64,000 nt of DNA from Pachypanchax playfairii. Lineage: Eukaryota > Chordata > Actinopteri > Cyprinodontiformes > Aplocheilidae. Below are positions 50,201-62,900 of this stretch, one piece after another. Numbering within the stretch: the stretch's first letter is position 1; the number at the start of each line of letters is the position of its first letter. The position numbers and the translations under genes were made by a program. The notes below the pieces were generated by a model. It was not told where the DNA came from. It saw only the letters and a list, made by a program, of their open reading frames with translations, and made no database searches. The stretch is taken from positions 4,830,336 through 4,894,335 of the forward strand of contig SSNP01000029.1 in the NCBI GenBank assembly GCA_006937955.1. The letters are read 5' to 3'.

Positions 50201-51674
50201 GGCATTTTGATATGAGAGTAATAGACTTAAATTATTATAGTCTTCCTTTCACTCCCCCTTTAACTTGTCAGCATTATTATCACAGATATTTATTGCTGAA
50301 GCTGTTTCATCATCTGTCTCTGGAACCTGTGAATGTAAACTGTCATAAAGACTCAAATATATATTCATAAAATAGCGTATGCTTTTAGAAACACATTGTT
50401 TATTAGTTTAATATTCATGGCTGCATGAATATTTAAATCTGATAAGACTAAATAAAATGAGTTAAACTGGATAGGAAAAGAAAAAAACAAAACCTACCAG
50501 TGTTAAACTAAAGTCTCATTAAATTGAAAGATCCACAGCTGATAAATACCACCTTAAATATAAACATTTCAATGCACTTTACTTTTTGTGATAAATGATA
50601 AAAGATTACACGATAAGCTCATAACTCAGTCTATAAAGCTGCTATAAATGTAATTTCTTGTCACGACCTTTTAGCAGTTCTGTCAGGTGACTTAAAAAAA
50701 CAATTTTAAATTTTCTAGAGAGACATATTTATGTTTACTGACAGCACGAGCCATTGGAGAAGTTTTTTCAAGTGTGAGACCCCTAAATCACAAAAATTAA
50801 TATTTCACTGTCACAAATTATTTCACTTACATGACATTATTTATTCATATTTCTTTCTAAATTGCACAATAGAATATCTAAAATATATTCAGTTTTGTGT
50901 GGCATAATATTGATTAAAGAGCATTTTTAACTCATTTCTGCTTCTGCAACAGAATTGAGAAACCTGAAGCTTATTGTTCAAAGGGTTAACGTGTGTATTT
51001 AACCTTTTTTAGATTTTTACTAGTATTGTTTTTTATTTAAAATAGCTGTTTTAAAACAGTAACTGCTGAAATTATCTTTTTAGGTGGAAGAAACTTTACA
51101 GTTTAGGACATCATGACACTCATGATGCTCACTTGATTTGATAAATTTAAATATTAGTAAAATGGATGATGTAACTGGATGGTACATTTTAAGCTTATCC
51201 CTTGATGACAGTGAATTATTACAAACACAAATTTCACAAGTCATCCGCCATTTCTTAGAAAAGGAATATTGAACACCAGTGACAGTTTGGAAAGAATCAT
51301 TTACTGAAATTCAGACAGGAACTCATTCAAATCACTCCACTGAAGCCAAACTTGACCATCTTACAAGGATGTTTACACAAAAAAACACTTGCTCAAAAAT
51401 ACTCATACAAAAAAAAGCATAACTTGCACACATTCTGTACAAAAAAAACTCAAGTTCTACTGTAGAGGAGACACTTTCAGTCCCTTGTTGTTTCCATATT
51501 TGAAATTGTGTGGTTTTTTTGCTACAGTGTGTTCAGTTTACAGTCAGATTTTTTGTTCTGAATTTAAAGGGTTTTGAGAAGGATTTACTCTGTCTCCTTC
51601 TACACAGAAATAATATTTACAGTTGAGTCATGACATGATACTTGCAGATAAAATCTTGTCAAAACTAAAAAGCT
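47267..51674. other. bub1b/pak6 spacer with a pyrimidine-rich segment
   Basis: No coding exon recognised. From about 48840 to 49720 the plus strand is C/T-rich with several GT/TG runs, unlike the AT-rich surroundings. This is a plausible place for the pak6 promoter and first non-coding exon, but that is inference. The right end should hold the bub1b-type 3' UTR. Confidence 0.4.
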
Positions 51675-53698
51675 TCAATTTGCAGCACTGAAAGAAGCTT
51701 GACTTTTTTCCTCTCTGGCTTCCTGTGAAATCTTTTTGAAGAAACATTCAGCCCGCAGTTCCTCGAAGCAGAACTCTGTGGCGCCGCTGAACAACAGCTC
51801 TTTACAGTACATGCTCTGCTGCTGGAGTTTTCCTGCTCCTGCCTCCTTATGTTGCTGCTCGTGGTCCTGCAGTCTTTTCAGAGGGGTTTCTTCTTTGCTC
51901 GGTTTACGCGCTGATAAAACTGTGTTCACTGCCGGGTTGATCTTACATGGTGTCCTAAGGAAGGACAAAATGAAGTGCTCACATGTAACGTTCAGTGACA
52001 TAAAAGAAAAACGGCGGCAAATACAGCTGAAAAACTGTCAATGATTTACCTAACATAAAAAATAACTCTACAGAACTTGACAGCGTTGAGTGTTTCAGTT
52101 TAACTTTATGGTATCTAAGTAAAAGTTGTTCTTGTTCCAAAGTAAAAAAGATGTTACTTACATGGTTGGAGGTTGGTCTGACTCCTCAACAAATGGTTGG
52201 AATGTGGGTTTGGTGAGTGGTGGAGCCATAACTGTGTGTCCAAATTTGGTTTTCTGGGGCATCTATAAATGTAAAGACGAGAAAAATAAACAGTTCTTAA
52301 TGAACTGTAGAAAGCAAAGTCACATCATCAAACAGAGATTGTTCTTTATCGTACCTTTACATCACACCATTTCTCAGGCCTCTGCTCATTCTCCTTTGCT
52401 TTTGATGAGGGAGGAGCCACCCAAGACTCCAGTCTGGGCTCTGACGGACCACCAGTTTCAGTTTTGTTCTCATCAAAAATCACCAGCCGGCTGTTTGACA
52501 CATTGCCAAGAACAGAGGTGCCGTGAGAATGCAGGCCTCCAAAAGCACCTGTCAACAAACCCAAAAAATACTACAAACTTAGTAACTAGTTGTTGCAGTA
52601 AAAGTAACTTTTCACAGCAGATTCACATACTTTTTACGGCCAGTCCGGTCCTGATGATGGGAGCAATGGCCTTTTTTTTCCCTCGATGCTTGAGGACAGC
52701 TAGAGAAACTCTCTCAGGTTCTTCTGGCTCTTCATCACTGCTGTCCTTATTCATGTTTAACAATGTCTGCCGAGACACACGAGCCTGCAATGCCCTAAGA
52801 ATATAAATTCAAAACAGGAAGTTGAATAAAACAGTTCAGATGGGGTAAATAATTAAGCTAACTAGTAGCTGTACTTATTAGAAACAACACTAAATTATCA
52901 CATACTTGTGGAATTGGGAAAGTTTATCATGTGGCTCAGCATGCATCTTGAACCCTTCTTGATAGACCAGGTCTGCTTTTTGATAATTGCCCTGCTTTTC
53001 ATGCTCTTCAGACCAGGCAATGTAGAAAGATGCCTGTGTTACACCTATTCCTTGAGCTTGCATATACCTGTAAATATCCAGGGGCTCTGAGCAGTTCTCT
53101 GCCTGGTGACACACAACACAAACGTACAGGAAAAATGAACACAACTGTACAACAAAATTAATTAAAGGTTAAACCAGAATGCATACAAATTTGATCCAGA
53201 GATCAACATAGCGAGGGTCATTGTGATAATTTCTTTCAGCTGTGAATCTAGTCACAGCCCGTTCCAGCAATGTGGTGAGGTTGCTTTCTTTTCCTCCCTG
53301 AGGAAACGTTTGCTCTGTCCATTTAACATACCTGTAAAAAAAGGAATCATGTCAAAATTGGTTAGAGTTTTGAAGAATGGTGCTTACGAATCCAACTTAC
53401 TGATCCCAAACACTAAGTGGATCCTCTCCATCATACATTCGAAGCTCAGACTCAAAAGCTCTGAAGAAACAAAAAGTCAGAATAACTTATTGTATGAAAA
53501 CTGTATAAAAGTGTTCCAACTGAAAACTTAAAGTTTGATAGATTATCCCTACTGTCTCTGTTGGTTGACTGCAGAGGTGGGTCCTTCTTGTTGCTGACTG
53601 AGGGCCTGCTTTAAAGCTGATATTACTCTGCCTCGCCTCAGCGGCTGGATGTTTTCTTTGCAAAGCTCCCAGTCCACATCCCCTCCTCCTTCAGCCAT
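51675..53698 (-). CDS. bub1b: BubR1/Mad3-like spindle checkpoint protein, kinase-less
   Basis: Component of the mitotic checkpoint complex that inhibits APC/C-Cdc20 and acts at kinetochores. Exons in order of translation: 53698-53553, 53460-53401, 53331-53187, 53102-52906, 52794-52631, 52548-52355, 52262-52162, 51954-51675; all phases close, giving 428 residues. First KEN box at 14-16 (LCKENIQPL). TPR-type Mad3/Bub1 region about 48-200 ([27 protein letters not shown]). Second KEN box at 289-291. GLEBS-type Bub3-binding motif about 323-352 ([19 protein letters not shown]). It then matches BubR1 through [10 protein letters not shown] and FEELRAE, and stops 18 residues later. Human BUB1B is about 1050 residues; the ABBA, KARD and pseudokinase parts are absent and no matching exons lie downstream to pak6. 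It may be one of the teleost paralogues (bub1ba or bub1bb); which one cannot be told here. Confidence 0.9.
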
Positions 53699-54568
53699 GG
53701 TTGAAGAAAGGCGTACCGTAGATCCCTACGGACAAAAAACACCCACAAATAATAATCAATACTAATAATTTTACTGCGTAATATTTAGTTCTGTAATAAC
53801 TTTTCTACCAAATTTACAGCCAAATGGCCCCTATCATATTTATTTCAGTTCATATTTTCGTTTTCACTGAAGTACTGTGTAGTGGTAGTTTATAACAACC
53901 TACTGGTTAAAAAACTATTAAAAAAATTCCTAAGATCGTACTGTTTCTATTGCTCATGATCTCAGAACGTAATTATGAATGAAAACTAGTGACACAATAG
54001 GCTTTAATTTCGTGATTGACTAAATGTGAATTAAAAAGTAAATAAATATACTTGAACATGTTTATTTACAGTCAAATATCTTATTTAATAGACGAAATTA
54101 ACTTTCACAGTGATGCTAGCTAATTAGCTACAAAGCTATGAACTAACACTGAAATAACATCGACATGAGCTAAAAACGTATCACATTTCATCTGCGCATT
54201 ATGTCAGTTAAACAAACTGTGAAATAAATGATCGAAAACATGCTGGTTTTCATACCGTTTTCAAGCTTTTTTTTTGTCCTTTTCTCAGTTTTTTGCAGCT
54301 TACGTTGGCCCAAACACACCGCGAGCTCACTGTTTTGAACAACGCCCGCGAGACAATTTACAGAAACCTGATTGGAGGATCTGCCAACAGGAAAAAACGA
54401 CACAAACGTGACGTCAGCTTCCGGATTACTTCTTGTTTTGATAATGGCAACGCGTTTTCGTCCAGAAAATAGATATCTAACGTAGAAAATACTATTCATT
54501 ATATTTCATAACCTATCAGAGAAATATTAGTTGTAACTTTACCGTTTCGGGACTCTACACTTGGTGGC
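53699..54568. promoter_or_regulatory. Bidirectional promoter of bub1b-type gene and zfyve19
   Basis: 870 bases separate the two divergent start codons. On or near 54334-54426 are a CHR-like TTTGAA (54334-54339), an inverted CCAAT box (ATTGG, 54371-54375), a full palindromic CRE (TGACGTCA, 54409-54416) and an ETS-type CTTCCGG (54418-54424). No TATA box stands out, as expected for housekeeping or cell-cycle promoters. CHR plus CCAAT about 30 bases apart is known from G2/M genes; function here is inferred. Confidence 0.65.
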
Positions 54569-57093
54569 ATGGACAACCGTTGTTATTGTTGTGCATCAAA
54601 GTTTAGTCTCTTCAAGAAGGAGGTGAGGTTTTGCTAATACCAGTAATATATTTGTACGTGTTAATGTGTTTTAATAAAAGTCGTATTGCCCCATAGCTTG
54701 GCTGTAAGAGCTGTGGACGCGCCTTCTGTTCCAGCTGTTTGAGTTTCAGTGCTGTGGTGCCTCGCTGTGGTAATACCCAGCAGAAGGTCTGCAAGCAGTG
54801 CCATGGCAATCTGACAAGGTAAACCTCCTCACACACTATAAACCTAGAGTCCAGCATTTTATCATCTCCATAATCTGTTTTATCGGCTTCACTCTTAGAG
54901 GGGAGTTTTCAAACAGCTCTGGAAGATGGTCCCCTCCTGAAAATTACAAGAAGTTAGTGGATATTCATGATTGAAAAAAATGGTTTATTATCAACACAGA
55001 TGTTTCATAACATCAAAAGTTAAATTTATTCACAGACGGGTTGCTGCTCTCGAAGCCAAACATCAAGGACAGTTGACACAACCTGCTGTACACGGAGGAG
55101 GCAGAAACTGCAAAGTGGGCAATTTTCCAAATAAAAGCCTTAGTAAAGAGGACCAAGCTATTGCTGAGAGACTTCAGAAGCTTAAAGAGGACACTAAACC
55201 TAGTAATGACATGAGATTTATCCACATCTATCTTTTTGAATAAATATGATAAATACAGCAATAATGTGTTTTCTTTTCATTTTTCCAGAGTCTATACCTT
55301 CGGAGAAGGAACTCGAGTCACGTCTTGCTCTTCTAAAGGCTCCCAGCCAGCCAGTGCCTTCCTCAGAGGAGATGGAGGATCGTCTTGCAGCTCTGCGAGG
55401 TCAACCGCCGCCATCTCAAGCTCCTCCTCCTGTGAGTTCCTTCTTGTTTCTACGCTCTCAGATCTCACAGTATACAGCTCAGTCAGAGTTTCAAATAATT
55501 GAGTTATCACCAAAGAAAATATGTCTTAAATAGTTTGTAATTGTTATTTTAGTGTGTTTGTGCTAATGTGTACAGGTGCACCAGCCTCCTGATCACCGGA
55601 CTCAGACTGAACAAGCCAATGATTTGTTAACTCAGATGACAGAGGAGGTTTCCATTGACAACCAGCAATCAAATCCAGAATGCAGTTAGTTTATACTCGC
55701 CCCATAATTATTCGTCTATAAGCAATGACATGGTTATGCAACACTCTAGATAAGTAGGATTAGTTAATTTTCTAAATTTAGCAAACAATTATTTTGCAGG
55801 TGTTGATATGAATGATCTCAATAAAGGGGAGGGGGCTGCATTGGATGAGAACGTGGATTACAACGAGGGAGCAACCAAACAGCTGGAGGCAGAGAAAGAC
55901 CGTTTGCTTGAGGAAGCCATGAAGGAGCTAAGGAATGAGCAACATACCCAGGATCAGATTCTTGACATGGCCAAGAGGCTGGCACAGTTAAAGGGGCAGG
56001 ACCCAAATAAAGGTGCTCGAAGCTCTTTGTGCACCACTCGTATCTCTCATTTATAGTACCATAAACCACAGTACTATGGCAGAAAACAAGTCAATAAGTT
56101 GCAACCATGAGGGGTTTTTTCTTTTGTGTTCTCCACATGTAGTCACTTCTAAGGATTTCCAACAACCTGACAGTGAAGAGGAGACTGAGGAAGAAGCTAT
56201 GCGGAGAGTGTTAAAACAGGTCAGATATTTATTCTTTACAAAATGGGGATCAAATTGTACTGACGGTGATAGTGATCAGCTAATAATAGATCTGTCAATT
56301 CACTCCTAAACATTATGGTGAACTGTATTAGAACTGTCTTGGCAGCCACAAGAGGTTGCTGTTTGGCCATTTTGATCATTTGTGATTTGAACTGCACACA
56401 TTCTCTGAAGTTCTGATTCTTCTGGTTCCAGCTGTCAGAGGAAGCTGCACTCGATGAAGCCAGCGGATACAACATACCTGTAGAACAGAGTGGCCCAAAA
56501 AACACAGAGAAAAAGAAAATCTCAAAGAAACCAGTACTTAAAAAAAACTTGAGACAAATTCAAACAACATTTAATGTTTTTGAGTGCTTGACATTTAAAA
56601 CACGTTTGATCTGATGTGTTTTAAGAGTGTGGCTCCTTCACCAAAGAGCAAGATTTCACCAGCTGCTGTTACACATCAGCCATCAGACAGTGATGAAGAC
56701 GAGCTTCCATGGTGTTGCATCTGTAATCAGGACGCCACCCTCCGCTGTCACACCTGTGATGGAGATCTGTACTGCAACCGCTGCTTCCGGTAGCACAACA
56801 TACATTAATCTTGACAAATACTGTAAGATTCTAGGTCATAACTCAAAGTAGGGCCTTGCATGGGAATCTTCACTCTCCTCAAGAAAGATGATTTGGAATG
56901 CATACCATGACCCAGATAAATGTTCACAGAGTGCCACCATACTGTTAAGCAGCATGAATATAAAATATTTAGTGTGATGAATTATCAATCTATGCTCTAT
57001 TATCTCTCCAGGGAAGGCCATGATAAATATGACAGGACGGAGCATCGCACCACTAAGTACACTGCCCCAAAGAAGCAGAAGAAGAGGACATGA
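54569..57093 (+). CDS. zfyve19: ZFYVE19 / ANCHR, abscission checkpoint regulator, 11 exons
   Basis: Its human counterpart keeps VPS4 at the midbody ring and delays abscission when chromatin bridges persist. Exons: 54569-54622, 54697-54818, 54899-54952, 55036-55202, 55289-55431, 55576-55684, 55800-56012, 56143-56219, 56432-56533, 56626-56789, 57012-57093; all phases close, giving 428 residues. An atypical FYVE zinc finger occupies 5-53 with Cys pairs 5/8, 21/24, 29/32 and 50/53. Two MIM1-like helices lie near 140-149 ([10 protein letters not shown]) and 160-169 ([10 protein letters not shown]), expected to bind the VPS4 MIT domain. A charged helical region spans about 220-290. A C-terminal B-box-like finger starts at Cys377/Cys380, with 388/391 and 397/400, and ends in a basic tail. 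The ATG starts the finger directly, shorter than the longest human isoform. Head-to-head with the bub1b-type gene, tail-to-tail with ppp1r14d. Confidence 0.95.
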
Positions 57094-57351
57094 TATCAAA
57101 GTTGTTTGCCTTATCAGGCTCTGGTACTTCATGACTGTAAAACTTGATCTTTAGCCTCACTGTTATCAAATTAGAACAGTAAAACACTACCTATTATCCT
57201 GTTATTTACAAACCAAAACCCATCATAACACAGCAGCTTGTGCCAGTCATTTAAAAGATGAGCGGTGCCTATTTGTAGTACCTGCTGAGACTCATAAAAT
57301 GTCTCTGAAGAAGAGTGCAGGCTAAAAAAAAGACAACCTTTAGACAACTGC

Positions 57352-57357
57352 AATAAA
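57352..57357 (+). terminator. zfyve19 polyadenylation signal
   Basis: AATAAA 259 bases after the stop codon of zfyve19; the first good signal downstream. Confidence 0.6.
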
Positions 57358-57379
57358 AATGGGCAAGATTTGAAACATA

Positions 57380-58813
57380 ACTTCTTTTTGTTGATCGTAA
57401 AAGCGACTGTGAATCAGTAATTCAGAACAACCTCTACACAAACAGTTTCAATCTTCTAAATAGAACAGGAAGCTTTTTTTTTCTTGCTAGGTGTCCTACT
57501 TTTTAACAACAACAAAGCCTCGTTCTAAGTGTTCTTTGCTCTTATTGTCACTTGATTATTTTTAACTTTTTGAAACAGAAAGCAGACAGATCATGAGTTT
57601 ATCTGGGATGATGTCACTCTGAGACTAGCCATACTGAAGAGTTTGTATAAAAAGATCACTGAGGCCTTTGTTTACTTTGTGTTGTCATTCTTTTGTCTAT
57701 GTTCGGATGCTATTATGACATGAGCATTGGATTTCATGTCATTATCATAAATTAAGCAAAACTATGTCTCTGCCACGTCTGAGTTTTTTTTTAACACCAA
57801 AGGATTTCTTTTTTTTTTTATAATTAAAGATTATATTACTTGATGAAACTGTCTCAGTCTGGTAGAGGCTGTTTGAAAGCAAAGTTTTACCTTATGTGTC
57901 AGAAAAGAAAGAATGGAAATGGCGTTCTACAAATTACTGTAATGGAGAGCTCGACAAAAAGACCCCCAGTGTATGACAGTAAGAGGACCAGAGTGCAGAT
58001 TCATAAGTGTGCATTATTGTCCACTGAGAGAAAACCATAATTACCTTCTCCTACCGGGGCTTGATCCATTAGTGTTCATATGGAGGCTTGTTGCCCTGTT
58101 TGCCTTTTCTGGCCATGTCATACACCAGCCTACCATCACAGACAGGAAATGGACGAGGATAATGGGTGCACGCTTAATGGAACATCCTGCGGCTGATTTC
58201 AGTGTGTTTATACTCTGAGACTTGACATGTCAACGCCTCTATTGTTTCATCGCTCTGTTGAAAAATTGATGTTGCATTCTGGGAATATCTTCCAGCTGTA
58301 TCCAGACAAAGGGCAGTGAGATATAATGAAGAGCAGCTATGATAACCGAGCAGTTTAATTTGTATTGTGATGAATTTATGCCTTTTATTTATGTGATTCC
58401 TATCTGAAGATGCAGTTTTGGTTCTTGTCTTTGTTCGAATTCTCCACAAACAATCTTGTTTTGAAAATGTTCCATTTAATTCCAACAACACTATTACCTG
58501 AACAAAATGCTTATGTACATAAATAAGAAACTGAAAATGTACACTCTTACACAAAATAAAAGAGTCCCATCTGAGTAATAGGTATGATGATTTGTTTTAT
58601 GATTTCTTGAGATTCTATTGGGATTTAAAATTTTGGAAAAGTTCATAAAATAAAGGGAAACAACATTCCATTCTGACCCAGGATGGAGGGAAGAAGGCAA
58701 AAAAAAAAAAACTCAGCTGATGTGTCAATTACACATCCAGGCATAACAGTTAACTCATGGAGATAGAAGGATGAGAGGCTCCGTGTTGTCTTGATTCTTC
58801 ATTTGACCTATAA
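57380..58813. other. zfyve19/ppp1r14d convergent spacer
   Basis: No gene recognised. The right part should contain the ppp1r14d 3' UTR; a reverse-strand AATAAA at 58384-58389 is a possible signal. Open frames on both strands lack family similarity. Confidence 0.45.
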
Positions 58814-59663
58814 TTATTTCTTCAAGGGGCCTGACATTTTACGTAGACCTTTTATCCTGTAGAGCAGCCCGTTGATAAAATCCTGTGGGAAAGAGACAAG
58901 AAACTATACTTTGACTGGAAAAAGGGCTTTAACAATAAACACGTCATATTATTTTTTACACCAGTTTTATAAATATATTATTGTTTTAATTCCATGATTG
59001 TATTGTTTTCCCATCTCACCTCTTTTGGCTTTCCGCATTCCTGCAACAACTCCTAAGAAAGAAACAGAAATTTACTCATTACTTGAAGTTAAAATGCACC
59101 TTTTTTTCCATTCTAGACATTTTAAAACACTGGATGTCCTCAAAGTTTGAATAAGTGCACTATTAACAAAAAAATAAATGAAATTCATAAAGAGAAAACA
59201 AAACCTGACTGAAAGTATAATATCAGCTGGAAAATGGACATTAAATCAATTTAAGTGAGTGAAAATATTAATAGTAATTACAGATGTACGGTATGATGTT
59301 TGGATTTTATTTTTACTTCAGTGTGTTTGTCTGTATAAAGATCTGCAATGACACAAATCAAAAATCTGTCTTTTCTTCCTTTTTTAAAATACATCAGCAC
59401 AAAATGTTTTTGTTTGATGAACTATTTTCAGACAGCAGGAGGCATAAGATGTTCCTATAGCTTAGGGAAAAAAAACATTGCGTAATATCTTCTAATCAAT
59501 CTACAAAATTATGAGCCTGTAAATAATTTAACACAGAGTTTCTAATATCTAGAAAGAAAACTGACTGATGTGGAAGTTGTACCTGCAGCCGAGTTCTTTG
59601 CTCTTCATCCGACAGTTCCAAAAGCTCATCTATGTCAATTTCTAATTCTGGGATCTCTTCTTC
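58814..59663 (-). CDS. ppp1r14d: Protein phosphatase 1 inhibitor subunit 14D, last three exons (partial)
   Basis: Member of the CPI-17 family of PKC-potentiated PP1 inhibitors. Exons in order of translation: 59663-59583 (27 codons), 59052-59020 (11 codons), 58882-58814 (22 codons plus stop); each is bounded by good splice sites and phase 0. They encode an acidic start (EEEIPELEIDIDELLEL), then ELLQECGKPKE and DFINGLLYRIKGLRKM, which match PPP1R14 helices and the family's exon pattern. The first exon, with the inhibitory phospho-Thr segment, was not found and probably lies beyond 64000. The choice of paralogue D over A/B/C rests on the short C-terminus and on being next to zfyve19, as in human. 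Confidence 0.85.
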
Positions 59664-59824
59664 CTGTGAGATTAGAGGGAAATAGAAGTTAATGACAGTA
59701 TTTATCTGCTACAATGAGACCCATGCACATGTTTCTGTATAATAATTTTTGGAATATCAATAATCTGGTTATTATTCCCAGGGTAACCGCTCAGCTAACT
59801 GTGTGTCCTTTATTCAGAAATCTA

Positions 59825-59990
59825 AAGATTGGTGACTTTAAATTGCCCTAACTGAACATGAGTGAGTGTTTGTGTATTTTTGTTAGCCCTGCAAATGCAC
59901 TGGCAAACCCTACTGACGACAGCTGGGCTTCAGCCCTCCATCCAGCCCTGATAACAATGCAGCAAGGATGGAAAATGAATGAACTATAAT
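59825..59990 (+). repeat. Diverged copy of an abundant teleost interspersed repeat (3' part)
   Basis: It follows the fish repeat segment that reads 'ggtgactctaaattgccc', then 'gccctg-gatg-actggc', then 'cagctggg' and a 'ccctgataa' to 'ggaaaatgaatgaa' tail. It is many changes away from consensus. It lies in the ppp1r14d intron upstream of the first exon found. It is probably the same family as the piece at 42591. Name and exact ends are uncertain. Confidence 0.7.
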
Positions 59991-62900
59991 GGCACAGTGC
60001 CACGCTTTCACTTGAAGAAACACAGTCAGTCATTCAAAGGCATGAACATGTCACAGAAAAAAAAAGATTTTTAAAACATGAACACATTACTTTTGTTAGC
60101 TCTTGTCTTTGATAAAGTAGCACTGGTCTAATTGTGGGAAAAGAAATTAAAATGATGGGTTTATTTGTCATTATTTGTCATGATTTATGCCCATGCTCAT
60201 GAGAACTGAGGAAGAAAAAAAGACTGTTGTTTACACACACCAACATCAGATTTCATGGATGGTTTGCCCAGTTGGCATCTATCTCAACCATCACAGAGAG
60301 ATTAATTCCATCTTTAATGCTCTCAAATGACATATTGATGACAGATGGCTTGTCATGTATTTAAATATGGTTCACGCATTTTAAAGATCCACACAAAAAC
60401 CCCTTAGTTCCAACAAACCAAAAACTGGCAGGAGATCCAAAGATTAATGCCAACTTAATGCACACTCCTCCCAAATACAGCAAAGTAATTGATCCATAAC
60501 ACAAACATGTAATATTTTACTGATACATTTTCAGAGAGAATACGGAGAGCTAATCAGCACTGAGCGCTTAGAGATCTGAAGTCAGCAGGCGAACACTCAC
60601 TTTGACAAGCGTGGCCTCTTTTTTTACAAGGAATATTTTCCAGTTGGGGTATTTTCTTGGCTGAAGATGATTGCACAGCTCTCTCTCTACAAGAGGGGAG
60701 AGGTAATCAATGTGGAAGTGCTGAGTGGTGAAATAGATGGACCCTCTTCAGAGTCCCCTGTGCCCCCTCTAATTGATACATACTGCCAGGTTGTGATTCT
60801 GCTGAAGTCTGCAGGATGAATCAAAGGCTGAACTTTTGGTCCATGCTTTATGTTGTTTTTTTTTTGTGGATCTATTTTTCTGTAACATCTACAGTGTTAG
60901 GGACTGAAATGGTCAAAATGTTTAGAGGTTTTGTGTGGATAAGATGAAACCTCTCAGTTTTATGTTCTTATATTTGACAGAAAAAAACATGTTTTTCTCC
61001 CAAAAAATAACTTGAAATTCAGTACAATAAAAATACTTTGTGCTTCCAGCAGAAGCTGGAGTTTTGCTTTAGTTTTGTTGCTCAGTGAAACTTCCTTGTA
61101 TCTCTTGGCAATTTACTTTAAATATAAATAATTAGTAAAATGAAACATTATACGATTGTTTTGGCCTCTGACCTTCAGACCTAAAATGTACAATAGCTAA
61201 AATACAAAACATGAATCTGCCTTTGAAAGCAAAGTCATGCAGAACACCACTGACTATCAGAGAGTCACTTTATAAAAAAAACTATTTATCATGAACTGTC
61301 CTCCAACTTATAGGGGTTCATGCTGTGCATAGTCAGAGTTTTCAGCTTGTTGAGAGTTACAGCTTTTGTCCAAGGAGATTTGCATTTTAATGAGGCCTAG
61401 AGGCAAAAAACAAAACAAAAAACATATTTGCATCATAACAAGGACATTAATACTGGAATTTATGAGTGTTATTAGTAGGTTTTAGAGGATTGCAAGTCCA
61501 GACAACAAGAGAAATGTGATTAAAATGACTTCTCAAGATCCAGTTATCTATGTTTTGAAATCAGGAAACCGTCATCATGGGGAAAAGTGCATATTTGTCA
61601 TTCTTGTTTTACTGTTATGAGTAAAACTATTATAAAAAGGCAGAATTTTATTCATATTTTAAAAGTTTATTGAATTTGGTGCTTCAGAAATTAGGTTTTT
61701 CTAAGGTTGTCGGTTCAGATCCCTGAAACATGAAATAAACATACTCACATGTAATCCTGTTCTCACCTTGCTGTATTTTCAAAATTGCATTTACCAAATA
61801 CATTTAGTTATAATTGACTTTAAAAACACCATAATCATGTGCAAGAGAGTGTGCAGGACTTAAAGACTCTGGTCATGAGGATGTTATGGCTTCATTTTTG
61901 GACAATGGTTGTTCAATGTTCATCAGTTGGATCAAAAATAATAATCTTTAGCTATAATAAATATGTATTTAGGAGGAATATTTCTCTCTTTTTTAATCAA
62001 ATTCAGAATTTATTTATAAAGCTATTATACCAAGAGTTTTGCTTTTTGCAATTTGTACCAGATGATCCCCTAAATTAGATTATTTTATAATGCATTTGTC
62101 ACACTAAACTTTTTAAACCCTGGATAGACATGTCTCAAAACAAAAAGTCTTTCTGTTCTTAGCATTTTATTGTAGGTGAAGTCTTAACTTTGTGGCTGTT
62201 TCTGTTTGAAAGTGGTTTAATAACCGATAGCTTTATTGTTCTAGATCGAATTACAACAAATTATTAACATAAAACATTCTATGACTCAACACGTCTTTGG
62301 TCTGTGTTTCTGCTACTTTAAAGGAAACCATTCTCCGGAAAACTTGTCTGTTTTGAAAAAATGCCTGTGTGGGTTAAACTTATCAGACCCTTCCCTTTTC
62401 CTGCCAGTAGGACGAGCTGTCAGCCACTCAAAATATTCATTAACCACCATGAGAGGGAAGTGGTATAGTTAAAAGAGAAGCAGCAAAGCTTAAAATCCTG
62501 TCTAAAATTGTAAAAAACAGCCCAAATTATTTGTATCTGTTTGAATTAGAAACTGCTCTGGGATAAATTACTTAAAACACACAGGCCCAATAAGGCTCTT
62601 AACTTCCTTTATAAAACTCCCGCTCACACTTTAGTATATTTTACCACTTTTTTAAAAGGTGTGAAGTGTGCCATGAAGGGGTCCACTCCAGACTTGGGCA
62701 GCACTTGTATGAATTAGAGATGCAGCTGAATAATTCAGGTTGTGACACAGGGGACTGATGGTAAATGCTTCCACGCGGAAGACTCTGAAAACCAACAGAG
62801 TAACCTTCCCCCGAGCCCCATGCAAAATTCATTACACCACCCAGTGCACATGGACAAGCCACAACCAGTTCCACACAGATGGTTTATGCAAACAGCAGGT

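Noticed and set aside
52126..52806. 226-codon plus-strand open frame
   Set aside because: It is antisense to bub1b-type exons 5-7 and their introns, a shadow of the real gene.
60601..60695. Minus-strand exon-like segment (TTGTAG acceptor, GTGAGT donor, phase 0) upstream of ppp1r14d
   Set aside because: The encoded sequence (RELCNHLQPRKYPNW...) does not resemble the PPP1R14 first exon and the frame has no Met before a stop. Good splice signals alone are not enough.
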